DNA of 64,000 nt from Nemopilema nomurai (GCA_003864495.1 ML133383.1:2563560-2627559); one strand, 5' to 3'. Positions 26,401 through 39,739 are shown, counted from the first letter of the stretch. Notes: generated by a model not told the origin, from the sequence alone. Translations and numbers: made by a program.

Positions 26401-29400
26401 ATCTAGTAGGCGCCTTTCAATTAGGTTTTGTTATATTTAAATGCTATTCGCAATATTCAAAGATTGTATTTTCAAGTAGGTCAATGGGTTAAGGAACTGT
26501 ATCGCAATGATTAATCATTTCACTTCCATTGTAACAGCTGTGCCGTCAGAATTATCATGTCAATGTCATAATGCAAGTTACTGATCCTTAGTTTTATCAA
26601 ATGTTGATATTGTTTGTACATGAGAGCAGATGTAAGCCATTAGGATGAATGGCGGGATTTCCTATAATTTTGAAGGTGTATGAGAAAGCTAGCTCCTACA
26701 AAATCAGTTTAAGAGACATAAGAAACAGGATTTCTTACAACGCGGAAATAATCGCCTTGAGTGAGAGTCGAACCCACGAACCCAAAATCAGTTTAATTAT
26801 GCGATTCAAATGGATATCAAAAGGCAGAGTGGACTAAATGTCAATCATAGATAGAATACAGCTCCATTAGCTCATATCAACAGGTATAATTTTTAGAAAT
26901 TTTTACTGAAGATGCCAAAGTCAGCGAAGTATCCATTTTCACTTCCCTATTTTGTCTGTTAGGATTGCTCAACGACAAACCATTTTTTGAGAGGTTTAGC
27001 AAAATCCCATTTTATTCTACATCTTACAGGCAAACCTCTCATTGGTACTTACGTCGATATTGGTAGTCGGTCCCATGAGCTGTTGTTGGCTTTTGACCAG
27101 ATTTGAACTTGACGAGACCAAAATCTGTAATTTTGCAGGTTAGTCGGCTGTCTATCAGGATATTTGAAGACTTCAAACTGCCATGAACTTTGATCTCAGA
27201 GCCATGCAAATATTGCATCCCCTATAACAGGAAAAGTTAAAGTAAGTCAAATGAGTCAGCAATGTTTTTTATAAGTAAGTTGCTTTTTATCGAACTTCTA
27301 TCAAGTTTTTAATAACAAGCCAAGCTAAAACTATTTCCTTGGACAATGTTGGGACAGACCAAGACGTCTTACATTTGCTGGCCATCTACCTAGACCATTA
27401 CCTTAGCTGTATTTGGGCGACTGTGCTTCAGGTTTCTTACTAATCTGCTAGTAATCGTTCATTCAGACTGCCACAAAGCATGCTAATCTAGTTCCTTGGT
27501 GGTGCATTTAGGAATTTTAGCAACAGTTTTCCTAATCCAAAATATTTGGAGCAGAATGAATTACTTCTTTGAAGAAAGGTGTCTGAGTACTCACCCTTGC
27601 GATGTCAAATGCTATAGACAGCTGGAAAAGCCAGTCCAGCTTCAAACTAGCATTGTGCAAAACATCCTAAAAAGTAATTGTTAAGTATGTAATAAGGTGA
27701 AAAACTTCTGATAAAATGAGAAAATGGATAAAAAGTGTGAGAGGACAAATCTTAGTTAACTAAAGCCAGAAGATGAACTTAGAAACTTTGAAAATAATAA
27801 CGAAACTGTAATCACAAGAAATCCATGAATGTGTCATCAAGGCTGTTTTACGAAATGCACACAGGCACTGTAAGTTTATACTTGAAAGATAAAATTTTAT
27901 TGATGTCTTCTGCTTTAGTTATCTTATAAAATGTACCAAAGAAGATTCAGGAAGTGAATTCCTTTACGAGTTGCTAATGAGGTGGCAAACCTTGCAAATT
28001 GAAAGTCTATCTATTGAAAGGCTATCCCTTTACTTACTAATAAGCTGCCCTTATTGCAGTACTGTGTAAGAAGGAAAATGTTCTCCGGCTCAACGCAGGC
28101 TCCAATGAATGGGTTTATGTTCTGATGCTGACATTCGTAGGCCTATGAAAAGAGGCAAAGCTCCAACAGTCAATATGGACCGTCGTCAGAGCATTAAATG
28201 CAAATAAGCAGCAAGCTAATAACTGTTGGTATTAATGTGATTTTACTTCCCTAATCCCAATGAGTTATAGATTGTTTAGCTGAGTAGGCTCATTCAGAAG
28301 GGTAATTTGGATTGTCCTGTCTGCACTATAAACATCGAAGCGTATTCCTATGACGTTGTGATTTTCTTCCTTGCCATCTATCGTTTTGGCAAGACCCTTG
28401 CATAAATCATTGTATGCTCAATGCTTGTAAGTCAATGAGTCGGCAATATATTTGAACAAAACTGTAAAGTACTCACATATTTGAGTTCAAGCAGGACCTC
28501 TCGTTTCAGATCGACACTGCTCTTGTTGACTCTTTTGAGTGCTACAACCCTGGACTAGGGAAGAACGAAATCAACTTTGAAACCATAGGCACCTGTTGTA
28601 TCATCACAGAAGGCCTAGCCTTGACATAACCAATACACACATGCACAGGCTAGTATAAGGTATCACAAGAGACAGTGATATGACATCTGGCTAAGAAGTG
28701 ATGTGACATCTATTTCTCAAACAGCCCCATAGCAAGCCACTTTTTACCAACCTTTAGCTGTGTTGTTTTAAAACTACTGAAGCAGATCTCCTTGGTTTCT
28801 AAAATGAATAAAATTTGCCAACGCAAGGCAATGTTTATAGAAAAAGTGAAAAACTTACTCCAACAAGTCCAATTGATGTAAAAATCTGATTTCCATGCCT
28901 TCGTCGTTCATGCCACTGTTGAATGAATACTGACTCCCCATCATTGACGTATACTAGAAAGTGGAAGGTCGACAATGGCATATATTCATTTTGATAGATG
29001 GATCAAAATGACTTCCAACACAAGCATTCTTATACAAGAAAAAACCAAACTAAAGCATTAAACTAAAATCATAGCAAGAGGATTAAAATTCTTGCAGCTC
29101 ACTTACATTGCTTTTAAAGTGCCTTGAAGTGGTATTAAGTTGAAAAATTGCACACGAATTTATTGAATCTTAAAGATTAATTCGAATATTTCAATAAATA
29201 ATAAACATGGACATCAACTTACGAATGACCGCCTGCTTATTCCGCCGACGTTCTTGAACTGGATGTCAGCCAGCTGCACTTTCCACTGCTGGCTCAAGAG
29301 AGTACGCTCAAAGTTTTTCCTCCTACAAAAAAAACATTTCAGACTCAAATGTGTATAGCTAGTCTTTTGAGCAGGATATTTGCTATAAGAAGGCATTAAA

Positions 29401-32400
29401 TTTATAATAGTTATTGCGATGTTGGTTGATGCATAGATTTCTCTCAGGAGCAACTAGAACTAGGACGAATATTCAGAATTTACTGGACAGCTTTATTTGA
29501 TATTGATTTGAATTTGCCCTATCAAGAACTCCTTCCGTGTTACTACATTTTTCTAGGAAGCTAATTTTAAAACTTCCTCAAGTGAAGGTTTGCCACTATT
29601 TCATGCATGTCGAATTTGATTTAGCTTGCTTGCATAATAGAATGAACTTTTCATTTATCATGTTCAAGAGCAAGCTAGCATTCGTTATTAATAATCTTCT
29701 AGAGGGCTTTTGCTTACGTAGTACTCTAAATAATGGCACTGCATCGTTGACCTCACTCTTCTGCCCATCACATGATTGGCTTGGTATTAGGAAGATCATA
29801 AAAAATTTATTACCTGGTAGCTATCAATCAAGTATAGCTTTGCAAGTTGCTCTGTTGCAAACTCGTTTATGCAGCCTACGCAATTTTCAAAACTGGGTTT
29901 CTTACATCCTTTGCAATCATCTTTAATCCAGACACACTATACGCAAACTCTAACAGTGCGTCATTTACAGAGAGCAGACTCTCCTATGCAAGGAATCCTT
30001 ATTCATGCAATGAGAGTGCCATAGCAAATTCTTCCCTTGAAAATGAATACATTGCAATTTTATTCTAGATAGACGTACCTCTTCTGAATGAGAAAGAGAA
30101 GCAGAGCAAACACCAAGATGAGCATCGAGGTTATCCCTACCAATATGTAGAGCCATGTGTCTGAAAAGGCGAAACGGCAATCAGTTATTAGTGAAAAGAA
30201 AGAAAGAAACATATTGTGTACAGCAATCGTGCTACTCGGACTTACATCTTTCAATGTTTATTCCGCAGAAAATCGACTGCAAAAATGTTTTCTTCCAACC
30301 TGTGTTGGGAAAAAACTAATTTTCCCTAGCTACAGTTTCCCAAATCCTTGCATCTTAATACTTCTTTATTACTAGTTGCAAGGCTTGTAATCCATTTAGT
30401 CTTCATCTGACCATCCAAGAGATTCCTGTTAGTTACATTATTTAATGAAAATCCTCAAGGAGCTCCAAAACCATCAGAGAAGCCTATATATGCTGAGAGT
30501 GCCAAAACAATAGAAAAACGAACGAATCGAGCTTGATTAATGTAGGTAAGAGGAGTCAATACCCCGATGCAGGCCAGCTTGCATACTGCCGATGCCAAAT
30601 AGAGGCAAAGCCATAACATTACTGATTATGTTTCAGCGCATAGCATTCAATACAACGATCACTTACAATCACGTCCACTAGTCTTTTGGCAAAGCTCCCC
30701 GCTAAATCCACACTGGGGCCTTCCAAGTGGAGCGTTCAGCGTGTTCCCAGGCCATATTATCTGACTCTCGTTCAAGGCCTGTAGTCCGGTGTTGAAATAG
30801 TTGAACACCCTATGGTACTTTCCGCTCTGGATGTTCTTTAGTTGGAGTGCTGAGGCCCTGTCGCCGACCGAGTCAATCACGACCATCCCAGAAGCCCCTG
30901 GAAAACAATTGCAATTAGGATAAGAAAGTTGAAGTTTTGAGAAAATAGCTGACAAAAGCGTTGCATGTAGAAGTAGCATCTGCTCTATGTTAATAAGGAT
31001 TTTACATTACACGATTTCAAGAGAATATTCGAAAACCCTCAACATTGCTTTCCTTTGGCTCCAAAGATATCTTCTAGATGTGACCATTCTTTGCGAAGAA
31101 GTTAGATCCCGTTACGATTTTAACTTGCCTAATATCAATAATATACACCAGAAGTGTGAAGAGGGGGCATCGTTCGCATTCGAGAAAAAGGGATTAATCT
31201 TCACTTTATTCGTACTGATGGATTAATTCGATGATCTAATGCACTCCTGTAACATAGTCTACAGTGAAATGTGTTAGAAGACAAGCAAAAGACTATTCAT
31301 TAGTGTAACTGCAACAATAAATAGAATAATTAGCTTAAAACACCATCGTTAGTTGTTTCTATCACTTTTGGCAGACGAGAAAGTTCTTTCAATTGTGTAA
31401 CGAATGTGGCAAAGTGGGTGTTATCAAGAATACTTGTTCATGTAGTTCAATGTCATTTTAACTTCGCTACTAAATCACATTGTTACACATAATGAACTAT
31501 CTTCACATGTGACAACAAAAATGGTGCATGTACTGGTGTTGCTATGCTGTACAAAGTAATGGTAAGAAACTGTCAAAAGCAACTGTATTGGTGTGAATGT
31601 CATAACGCGCTTGATGCAAATGACTAAATGTCACCAACCTTTGAATTGTCTTCCGAATATATTCTGCATGATCGCGGATCCGTTTCTGGAATCAACCCCC
31701 TGCTCTAGACTTGCATTGAGTGCATATGCGTATAAATAAACAGCATCATGAATAAGGGCGGCGTACAGCTCAACCTGGAATGTAATGCAGAGTGTAATGC
31801 TCACTGGGGGGTTTATATCAAATGAGAGTTATTGAAGAAGAGCTCTAATGAGAATGGCCAGTGAAGGACAAACACTCGTGCGGTTCTTTAGGGACACCCT
31901 GGCCCAGTGCATCTGCTGGATAAATGAAAGCGGCTGTTGCTTACACTGTTCTCTTGAGTCCTTGAGTATACGTTACAATAATGTCAAAAGTACGATTGTT
32001 CCAGATGGAATTCAACTTAAATCAAAGGCAAAATTTGCACAGCAGTTACACAATTACACAGAGTCAGATGCCGGCGTTAGACAAGATATTTGATTATTAC
32101 AGCTCCATATAGCTATCAGTAAGTTATAGGAAGTGATTGATTAGCCACTTGCAATCAGTAGGTCTAAACAAAAGCTATGGTTTATGTTGATGAATCGGGG
32201 CTCAAATGAGAATCTGTAAGTACCAGCATAGCTCATTAACACATAGTGCCAGACAAGGTTAAAGAGAGAGCTGTAAGGACTGAAAAAGAATCCGATTTAA
32301 TGAAAATTAGAAAAGCAATGCCCGCTGTACATTTATGTATTTGAGGGATTTGCTCAATATATGATAAAGAATGGCTCGTTATGCCAAAGCCTACCTTGGC

Positions 32401-33991
32401 ATACTGTTGGCGGCAAGCTAATACGCCTTAGATAGACATTCTTTACATCAATCAACCATATACGTTTTACATGAAACTATGCGAAATAGGCCTTTAAGGT
32501 GGCTATGAACCGTACCTCCTCTCCGGGCGCCATGGCCTTATTAAAAGGTGGCTCGGCCATTCTCCTCCTCACCTCCTTTGTGAAGTTCCCGTACTCCGCA
32601 GTCTCGGGTACGTACAGACTGATATCAAGCATGCCCTCATACGCTTGGCATGCGAGTCTGTTCTCCTCCGCAGATGCTTTAGACGAGTTGCACGAGTCCA
32701 GCAGAAGATCGTACGAGAGAAAAGCATATCCAGCTTTTGTGAGGCCTACATTATGGGCAGCCAGCATGAGCCTTCGAATCGTCGCACTGTAACCACCGAA
32801 GATGAAGACTTTGGAGCAAAAAAACACGTGATAAGTAAAAATCCACTATAAGAAGGCTGTAGGTAACGCCATTTGCAAGAAAAAATGGGGTAGGCCAACA
32901 TGGCGTCTGAGAACCACCGCAACAACAGAGCTGTGATTAAACGCCCAGCATTGCGAAAGTTGGATTGTTTTTAATGAGTGAAGCCTTGAATAAGGATAAC
33001 GACTAATTACGTCATTTTTGTCCCAATGAATGCTGCAATATCTACCTACTGCAATCTAACCATTTAAGCCCAATTTCGTTACCCAAAAAACTGACTGCTA
33101 GAGGCATTTGGCTACAGCCAAGGGGCAACTCTCTCTAGTAACTCTAACATGCAAACAGGGCGGTGAATATCCTATAGGTAAACATCTGCATGTTGACGAA
33201 GATTTTAGCAGAATAGCTATTAGCTCGATAAGTGGCTGGTTTTCGCACTTTTCTGCATGCTTCTCTAACATGGATCCTTTGATCGCCTTGCATGTACAGG
33301 AAGTGTTCTACTCACTGTGCGCCTGTGCACTGGCGGCTCGCAGCGTCTGCTGGAGGTAGCTATCCGTGACACTAGCCTCGTTGAAGTTCTGATAGAATGC
33401 TACTTTGAGGTTGGCCTTGCTCACGTCATCCTGAACCCCCGTCATAATTGAGGTCCAAAGGAAGTCGGTTGACGTCAGCAGGGCGACTCGATCCCACTTA
33501 TACCTGTGCATCAGCTCGACAATAATCTTGCCCGAGTTGGCGTAAACGCCGACCGTGCGGGCGAACAGGGGGAACTCCTGCTTATTCGAGAGCTCCACCG
33601 ACCCACAGGCGTAGGAAATGAGCGGCATGTTCCAGTGGTTGGCTAGGTATCCGACCGCCTTGCAGCTGTGTGAACAAGCCGGACCAATCAGGGCATGCAC
33701 CCGGGGTATTATTTGGGCATACATGTCCACAGCTGCTGTTAGCGAGACACTTTCTTCGCACTCGCTGTCCTTCCATTCAAACGTAATATTGTAGCCCGGT
33801 AAAATACTTGGATCAGCATTGATTTTGTCAACAGCAATGACGATTCCAGACGCAAAACGCGGACCAGCGTTCCAATTCTCGCCGGTCCATGGTATCAATA
33901 CACCAAGCTTCAGCTCTTTGGTCGTGTTCAAAGTGATCGTTCCGCATTTTTCGATGATCAAATACAAGATGAAGGCAAAAGTGATCCACAT
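19714..33991 (-). CDS. Receptor guanylyl cyclase, natriuretic-receptor-like
   Basis: About 21 minus-strand exons encode roughly 1,050 aa in the full receptor-cyclase order: signal peptide, ANF-receptor-type ligand-binding domain, one membrane span, kinase-homology domain, coiled linker, class III cyclase and short tail. It converts GTP to cGMP at the plasma membrane in response to an extracellular ligand. The start ATG at 33989-33991 is preceded in frame by TAA. Exon groups are listed separately. Nearly all junctions agree in phase. The two exceptions, each off by one nucleotide, are at 28.75-28.95 kb and at 24.91/24.43 kb. Residues for guanine specificity (E in VETIGD, C in RYCLFGD) and metal binding (D in FFSDIVGF and TIGDAY) are present, so it should be an active guanylyl rather than adenylyl cyclase. 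The ligand is unknown. Confidence 0.92.
19755..19990. repeat. Repeat-like GC-rich patch
   Basis: A locally GC-rich patch contains G12 (19820-19831), ggggcgccc-like palindromic bases near 19758, and 'gtgggggttacaacccc' followed by 'ttggcaag'. A similar order, 'gtgacaacccc' then 'ttgcca', occurs at 9550-9585, hinting at a dispersed repeat family. Boundaries are not defined. Confidence 0.35.
20434..20481. repeat. Poly-G tract of 48
   Basis: 48 uninterrupted G, then C and GGGG. It lies in the intron before the predicted last cyclase exon. The exact length is likely to be polymorphic or mis-sequenced. Confidence 0.95.
21543..25052 (-). CDS. Cyclase linker and catalytic-domain exons
   Basis: Exons: 24913-25052 (coiled linker, [20 protein letters not shown] through LLYSML), 24310-24433 ([27 protein letters not shown]), 23749-23817 ([17 protein letters not shown]), 22720-22894 ([20 protein letters not shown] to LRIGVHSG), 22048-22146 ([20 protein letters not shown], then [13 protein letters not shown]) and 21543-21634 ([20 protein letters not shown] to VSMK). 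Together they form a complete class III cyclase domain. The transition-state Asn and Arg (N in NFAS, R in SRME) are kept, but the usual NTAS is NFAS here. The intron after 24913 has no GT and seems to use a GC donor, CCAAG|gcaaga. Even so, the phase is one nucleotide off relative to the next exon. Confidence 0.9.
25451..25467. repeat. GATT tetranucleotide repeat
   Basis: tgattgattgattgatta in a cyclase intron; related GATT copies lie near 25298-25330. Confidence 0.8.
25608..28953 (-). CDS. Cyclase kinase-homology-domain exons
   Basis: Clear exons: 28477-28554 ([20 protein letters not shown]), 28038-28142 ([20 protein letters not shown]), 27595-27666 ([15 protein letters not shown]), 27053-27221 ([29 protein letters not shown]), 26139-26285 ([23 protein letters not shown]) and 25608-25782 ([17 protein letters not shown]). 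The catalytic-loop Asp is replaced (HGSLKSSN instead of HRDLKxxN), as in all receptor-cyclase pseudokinases. The VALK lysine and the DFG motif are kept. Two upstream exons are less certain: 28859-28953 ([19 protein letters not shown]) and 28752 to 28776 or 28798 (FKTTQLK). No simple junction between the latter two keeps the expected reading frame and uses the best acceptor. Confidence 0.85.
29223..30160 (-). CDS. Cyclase transmembrane and juxtamembrane exons
   Basis: Exon 30079-30160 encodes the single membrane span ([20 protein letters not shown]) followed by basic QKR. Exon 29223-29322 encodes the juxtamembrane segment [20 protein letters not shown], matching the natriuretic-receptor W+V..EDIQ region. 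Phases agree (2 then 0). Confidence 0.85.
30667..33991 (-). CDS. Cyclase extracellular ligand-binding exons
   Basis: Exons: 33316-33991, 32516-32808, 31639-31774 and 30667-30897. The first begins with signal peptide [17 protein letters not shown], then [20 protein letters not shown], a Cys-containing [20 protein letters not shown] loop and [10 protein letters not shown]. All are typical of ANF-receptor (periplasmic-binding type I) domains of NPR receptors. Later exons carry [20 protein letters not shown] and [15 protein letters not shown]. The last ends with a Cys-containing membrane-proximal segment. N-glycosylation sequons such as NITF and NASL are present. Ligand identity cannot be inferred. 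Confidence 0.88.
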
Positions 33992-36900
33992 TGTTTAGAA
34001 GTGGCCCTTTACGACTTGTTAAAGGTGTGCATCTATGAGGGTTTTCATAATACCATGGCTTTATAAAGACGAGCAAGTGTAATAATCGGGTGTTATGTCA
34101 TGCCTTCATGGCAATTTTGATATCTGGCAGTTCAATCACATTGCAAAAAGGCCGATGCATTTTAATGCTGGATTTGGTAACGCGAATAACAGGAGTACAG
34201 TTTCCCAATTTCTTTCACCAACATAACCAGATTACGTAATGCTTGATTTGAGTGTATTGGATTTTCCAGTGTCGGTGTTGATCAAGGAACAAGACATCAG
34301 GTTTCCCAATTAAGCTGCATGCAAGTTTGCGAAGCTTCCAAAACCTCATTTGTTATCCAACAAGGCATTTATCTCCGTAGCTCCAACTGCACAGCCTGCA
34401 AAGAAGAACAAACTTCGACTCACAGCAATGCATCAATTTCATCCACGTGCCTGAAGAATTTGGCTCGACTTCTACTTCTTTTCTCCAAATTTGATGACTA
34501 GAAACTAATGTGCTACTTAGACTTTACGCATGAATGAATGCTTGCACTTGCACTGCTGTCAAAATCAGTTGAAAAGAAAGTCTGATAACTTCCTCTTTCT
34601 TCGTTTCCTGCACTATGCCCTCCTGGTAGGGTGCACAGTGGGGTAAGCTGCTTCTCACAACAAATTCCGAGAAAATGTTTTTAGGGAAATAGTGGACAGG
34701 TGGTTTTCAAGCTTGGCTAGCGTTCAGTACCACGTCAAAAAGGAAGGCCTAAGGACCGTGGGAATAGCACGTGTTGCTTGACGCTGCAAACACAACATGT
34801 CGCCCATTCGTCCGTGCCACGCCTACAACACGCCTACACTTCACCCATGCAATGCCTTGATAATACTGCAAGGATAATTCTTGGAAAGCAGATAAGTCAC
34901 GTTGAGGCCAATTCGTTTCAGGTTCATTACGGGATTAAACTCTATGAGATAAAACTTATTGATAAAACATCATCCATGTGTCATTTTAGATTTCTACGGA
35001 AGATTTTCAACACCCCGACCCAAAAGTGAAAAATTCCTGCATTTCAAATGCATTACACAAAATACAATAAATAAAACAATTTTACTCTAATACCAGCCTG
35101 TGTTCAAATCTTCGTATTTTTCTATAAAGGTGAGTAATGTAAGTGTAAGGTCACCGGGTCACCACAAGGACGCGTTATTGTGCCGCTTCTGTTGAAAAGC
35201 AGTTCAACATAGCAGTTTCCATACAATAACCCACATGGCAAACTGAATTTCCATATAAGACATAGAAGTTGTACGTTGCCTGGTTTTATACATGAGCCCT
35301 GTTAGCCTTTAAGGCACTTTAATCTGTGAGCATCCTAGTTCAAAAGACTTTCGATTGCCCTATCACGGACTTGCAGCGACCGAAACAGGGAGGTCATCCT
35401 TATCAGTTTGACGATGAGTCACTAGATAGCAGATTCGTGAGATAGCGGACAGAAGCAGCAAAATTCGACGGAAGAATGAAGGCGAATCTCTTCAACTACG
35501 CCATATTGCTCCACACGAGATGGGCAAAGAGGTTGCAATTAAACGTCTTTGGTGGGAATTAAACATGACTAAGTCCCAGCTTATAACGAATACGCGCAAC
35601 TTAAACTGCAAAGCGAGCGAGTCTGTTACCAAATTTCTTTATTTACGCTGTAAAAATGTAATACAGTGTTTTGATCTTGAAGTGGTACTTGAATATTTAC
35701 GGGATGTTGGTGATGCTTGTTGAAAAAATGCAATTCACTAAAAGCACAGTTTAGTGAGAGAAAGAAAGCTACTCTAATAGAGCGTAGAAATTCGAATAAT
35801 TTCTACGATTTTGAAGAAATGACTTCTCAACCGCAGATTTTCATGGGAATATTCAGTTAACTTTGTTGATAAAGACGTCACTGTCTGGGAGATGTTCTAG
35901 TCGATAGGCTAGGCCTATAAATTCATGTCATCAAGATAATTGTATAGGGAAATCCTTGGACTTTCTGTTTATTTTCAACTGACAATCGAAGAAGGATTGC
36001 AACAAAGCAAAAACTGGTGAAACAAGCTTCACATAAACTATTTATAATCTCGTACCATCATGATCTCGTATAAGAAGCTTGATTAAAAAGATTCGTATAA
36101 AAATGTCTTGTTTAGAGCATGCTACAATTAGATTTTACGAAGCTTACATATGATGTAACATGCTACTTGACAGTATGAAATGGGTCTAAAAAATGCATGA
36201 CAGCTTTAAACTGTTGGGTGTTATTCTCTGAGAAACCCCTGAATTTACTCTTAATAATAAACTAACCTGAAACCCCTAGAAACTTACATGCGGAAAGCCC
36301 CTTCTCTTCATATGAACGCCACTTGGTTGCTGATGGACAGAAAGCCTCCCTTTAACAAACAGGATACCAAACTTTGAAAGCTCTGAAGCTCAAATCCAAC
36401 CGTGTTTTTCGCGATCTATCCTTCTCTTCGACAAATTCAACGTTTCGTTCAAAGTCAACTGCGATTCAAACCCGTAGGAAATTCAAAGTCGGCGATTGCC
36501 TTTTCTTTCGGCCGCAACCACAAAACAATGAACTTAAAGAATCATTTATTGAATTGAACATCAAGCTTACAGGCCATTAGATGATTTCATGCAGGATTCC
36601 ATACACCATCTTTTTGCACTTTCAGAAGACAATAACAGAAGTAACAAGATTAGGTTCTTTTCATATTTTGAGAGTCTGAAAAATCCGGTTCCTTGAATAA
36701 TCCTCCTGCCTCCGAGTTAGTGTAGAGTGCCAAAAAACGACAAATCAAAGTTAATTGAGAGAGACAAGAGTATGCTTTGCAGGAGGGGGGCTCAAGAAAA
36801 TTTCAGAAAAAACGGAGTTCTGCCCTAAAAATTCTGTCCAAAAAGGGGGCTTTAGGTTAAGTCTGTTTAACATTGCGAAAGTAGTACAGAGAGAAGGGGT

Positions 36901-39688
36901 CAACATCCCTTCAAACCGATAAATAAGCCAAATTGACAAATTTCATGGTAATAAGTTCCAATTAACTCAAGTAAAATGTGGAAGAAATGATTCATTTTCC
37001 TGATCTACTATAAAATGGCTGGTGCTGGGAAAAACTGGAAGTGGGTGGTCAAATATTTTTTCAAGACGACGGACATAAAATGAACCAAACCAGTCTTATA
37101 AATTCACACAGTTTCGTGCATATGTTGTTCTGAAGGTATTATGATCTCAAACAGCAAAATTTCTAAAAGCTTTTGTGAGGCCTATCTACTTCCCTTTGAA
37201 TTACTGCCTTTTTCTCATAAACCTTATCTACCACCGAATCTTTTTTCCCAAGGTCACGAAAATGCAGTGGTTTATGATTTGAAATTGATTTTTTGCGTAA
37301 AGGCCTGAACTCTTTGTGCTGCTAGAGAAAGGACATCATTTAGATGAAAATGGAAAACTTTCATTCAAGTATTTTGATTCGTTCCTTTAGAACAGGACAT
37401 TCAGCATCAAAGCTTCCTTAAAGGAATTCAATAGTAATCACATATTCTGATTCGACTTTTAATGGGCCAAACAGGATTATCGCTTTTGTTTAAAATGCAA
37501 TTAATCAGCATAGTTCATATTGCACGAATTTCATGAGATTATGCCGTCTGTTTTCTGCAACATGGTACGAGACTCTATTGATACGGCTTCACGGTTCTTT
37601 AATAGGGTCCAGCCAACAAGCTATTGTACTCGATAAGCTAATTTACGATAATCAAGCGGCTCCTAAGGATGGATTACATTCCAAATCATTGCACGCTGCA
37701 TAAATGGAAAGGCAGTGTTTTGCGAAGACAAGGTATTAGTTTTAAGTGGATCGGCTCTAATAATCATATGGCAAAAACTATAAACAATTCGACAGAAAGC
37801 TGGATGACGCATGGTTAAGAAGTATCGAGGTGTTCTGGGAAATATAAAAGCAGCTTCTGAGTTCTGTATATTGAATATTTATGAATATAATAAATGTAGG
37901 GGCCATGGAAGTATATACCTAAGTACATATTTACACTATTTCATTGTCTATTATCCAGACGCCTAGAAGATTGTTTTAAAGATACGCAGCAAGGGTCATA
38001 GCTCTTCATTTATCATCGACACATCCTTTACGTAGAAATAAACTATTAATATAAGGACATCTCCGTTATGACAGATAATTCAAGAACGATTCGAAGCAAG
38101 CTTGTCTCATCTTCAGTTCATTAAAAGGAAATAATAAGAAGTTTTCATACCTTTATGTCTATACAATAATTTTTATTTGTTCTCATTTGAGTTGAATAGT
38201 TTGCACAGCTTTAGTTCAGTGCAAATATTTTTTACAATAAGCCAAACAGATTTATAGCCAGATTTGTCAATAGATTTTGTTTGAGGGAAAAAATTACTTC
38301 CAAGGACAATACAAGCTCCTTTTTAGCTTATTTGACAGAAGAAAGTGTAAACGCATTTGCATTTGCAAAAATGAAATAATAACTATTTTTGATTAAAAAT
38401 GGAATTCTGGTGGTAACTAATTTTACAGGGTTTAAGGAAGTGTATAGGTCAAAACATTGAGATATTAACACGTAAATTTATATGCATTTGGAACTGACTG
38501 TCCGTGCAAAAATTCTCTTTTATGTGGTCAATCTTTCACTTTGAACAAAGCAATCCACTTGTATCGTTTTTTCCAAATTATGATGAATACGTATAGTATG
38601 CTGACTGAATGAATATGAATGCTGACAGTTACGTCTCGCTTCCATAATGAATATTGAGCATGGATAGTACCAAAGAGATGGGCCTAAAGTTCTTTTGTCA
38701 AAATAGGCCCCTAGCAAACCTAGCAGCAATATTTGTCAAGTTTGCGAATTTTTTGCATCAGGAGCATTTTATATTTTAGATAATTTACATCAACAGTCTA
38801 CCAGGTTAAAGCCTATGAAGAGTAAAGCCCTATAAAAATCGATTTCGCGCTACATGACATGTTGTTTAATCCTGTATTAAATTAGTCAACAAAAATTGAA
38901 GCTTAAACAACGGAGGCAAAAGTTCATCGTTGCTCAGGAATCGCCTTTTTAGTTACATTGAAAGCTCCAGATATATTGCGTTTATGCAGAAGAGATTAGG
39001 ACTTGACACCTAGCGCGTTGAGTGGACTGGACGCTTCCTGTCCAAAGTGTTTCGCTCTCATTAAAACATAAAGTGAACCCGATAAGGTTTAACAATATTC
39101 GCGCGAAGCTTGCAAATATCACAGCCTGACTTTACGTCCAGTGATAACGCTCAACCAGAATCAAATCAATCTGTACACAGTTTACAACACAAACTCTAAT
39201 ACCATAAAAATGCTTTTAAAGAGGAGAAAAGTTGTTGTCAAGCATTTTTAAGAATATATGAAATTGTATCAAGATCTTTGGAAGAAGTAGCGTGCCTGTT
39301 TGACTCAAAATTTCACGACTTATTATCTTGGCAAGAGTCCTAGAAATAAGCCTTATTCTTCATGAATTTTTAGCCATGCGTACGCGTTAATCATACTTTT
39401 AGATGAACAAAAATGGCTGCCAGAGGACTTTTAACGAAAAGCTGATTTGATGTTTCTCAACAAACCGTGTTAGAACAAAAGCACACACAAATGGATTCAA
39501 ACTTTTCATCTTTTGACGTCATAAGTAAAATACATTATAAACGTATTGAAAGATTTTGTTAACAATGAGCTTCTGTGTAAGTTTACGAAAATCACAGCAA
39601 GTTAGTACATGGGTCTATATTGTCAAGTACGTGGAGATGTAGTAAACAAATCGGCAATGATCTGGGTCAAATTTATAGATAAACTTAC
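33992..39688. other. Gene-poor stretch upstream of the cyclase
   Basis: Contains the cyclase promoter and any 5' untranslated exons. Short open frames occur on both strands without domain content or paired splice sites. No repeat of note was seen. Confidence 0.45.
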
Positions 39689-39739
39689 CTTGTGTAGTTT
39701 TGCAGGTAGTCTTCTTGAAGTAGCCTCGTAACTTCAATC
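39689..39739 (-). other. Orphan exon candidate (51 nt)
   Basis: On the minus strand a good acceptor (gattttttgttag) and a strong donor (ACAAG|gtaagt) flank 51 nt. Two of three frames are open: IEVTRLLQEDYLQNYTR or LKLRGYFKKTTCKTTQ. It lies 5.7 kb upstream of the cyclase start on the same strand, so it could be an untranslated leader exon of that gene, part of an unseen gene, or chance. Confidence 0.3.

Noticed and set aside
29537..29926. 129-codon plus-strand open frame inside a cyclase intron
   Set aside because: AT-rich, no domain, no splice partners, antisense to the receptor gene.
34778..35029. Plus-strand frame with weak similarity to retroelement tail motifs
   Set aside because: Similarity was too vague to support a mobile-element call.
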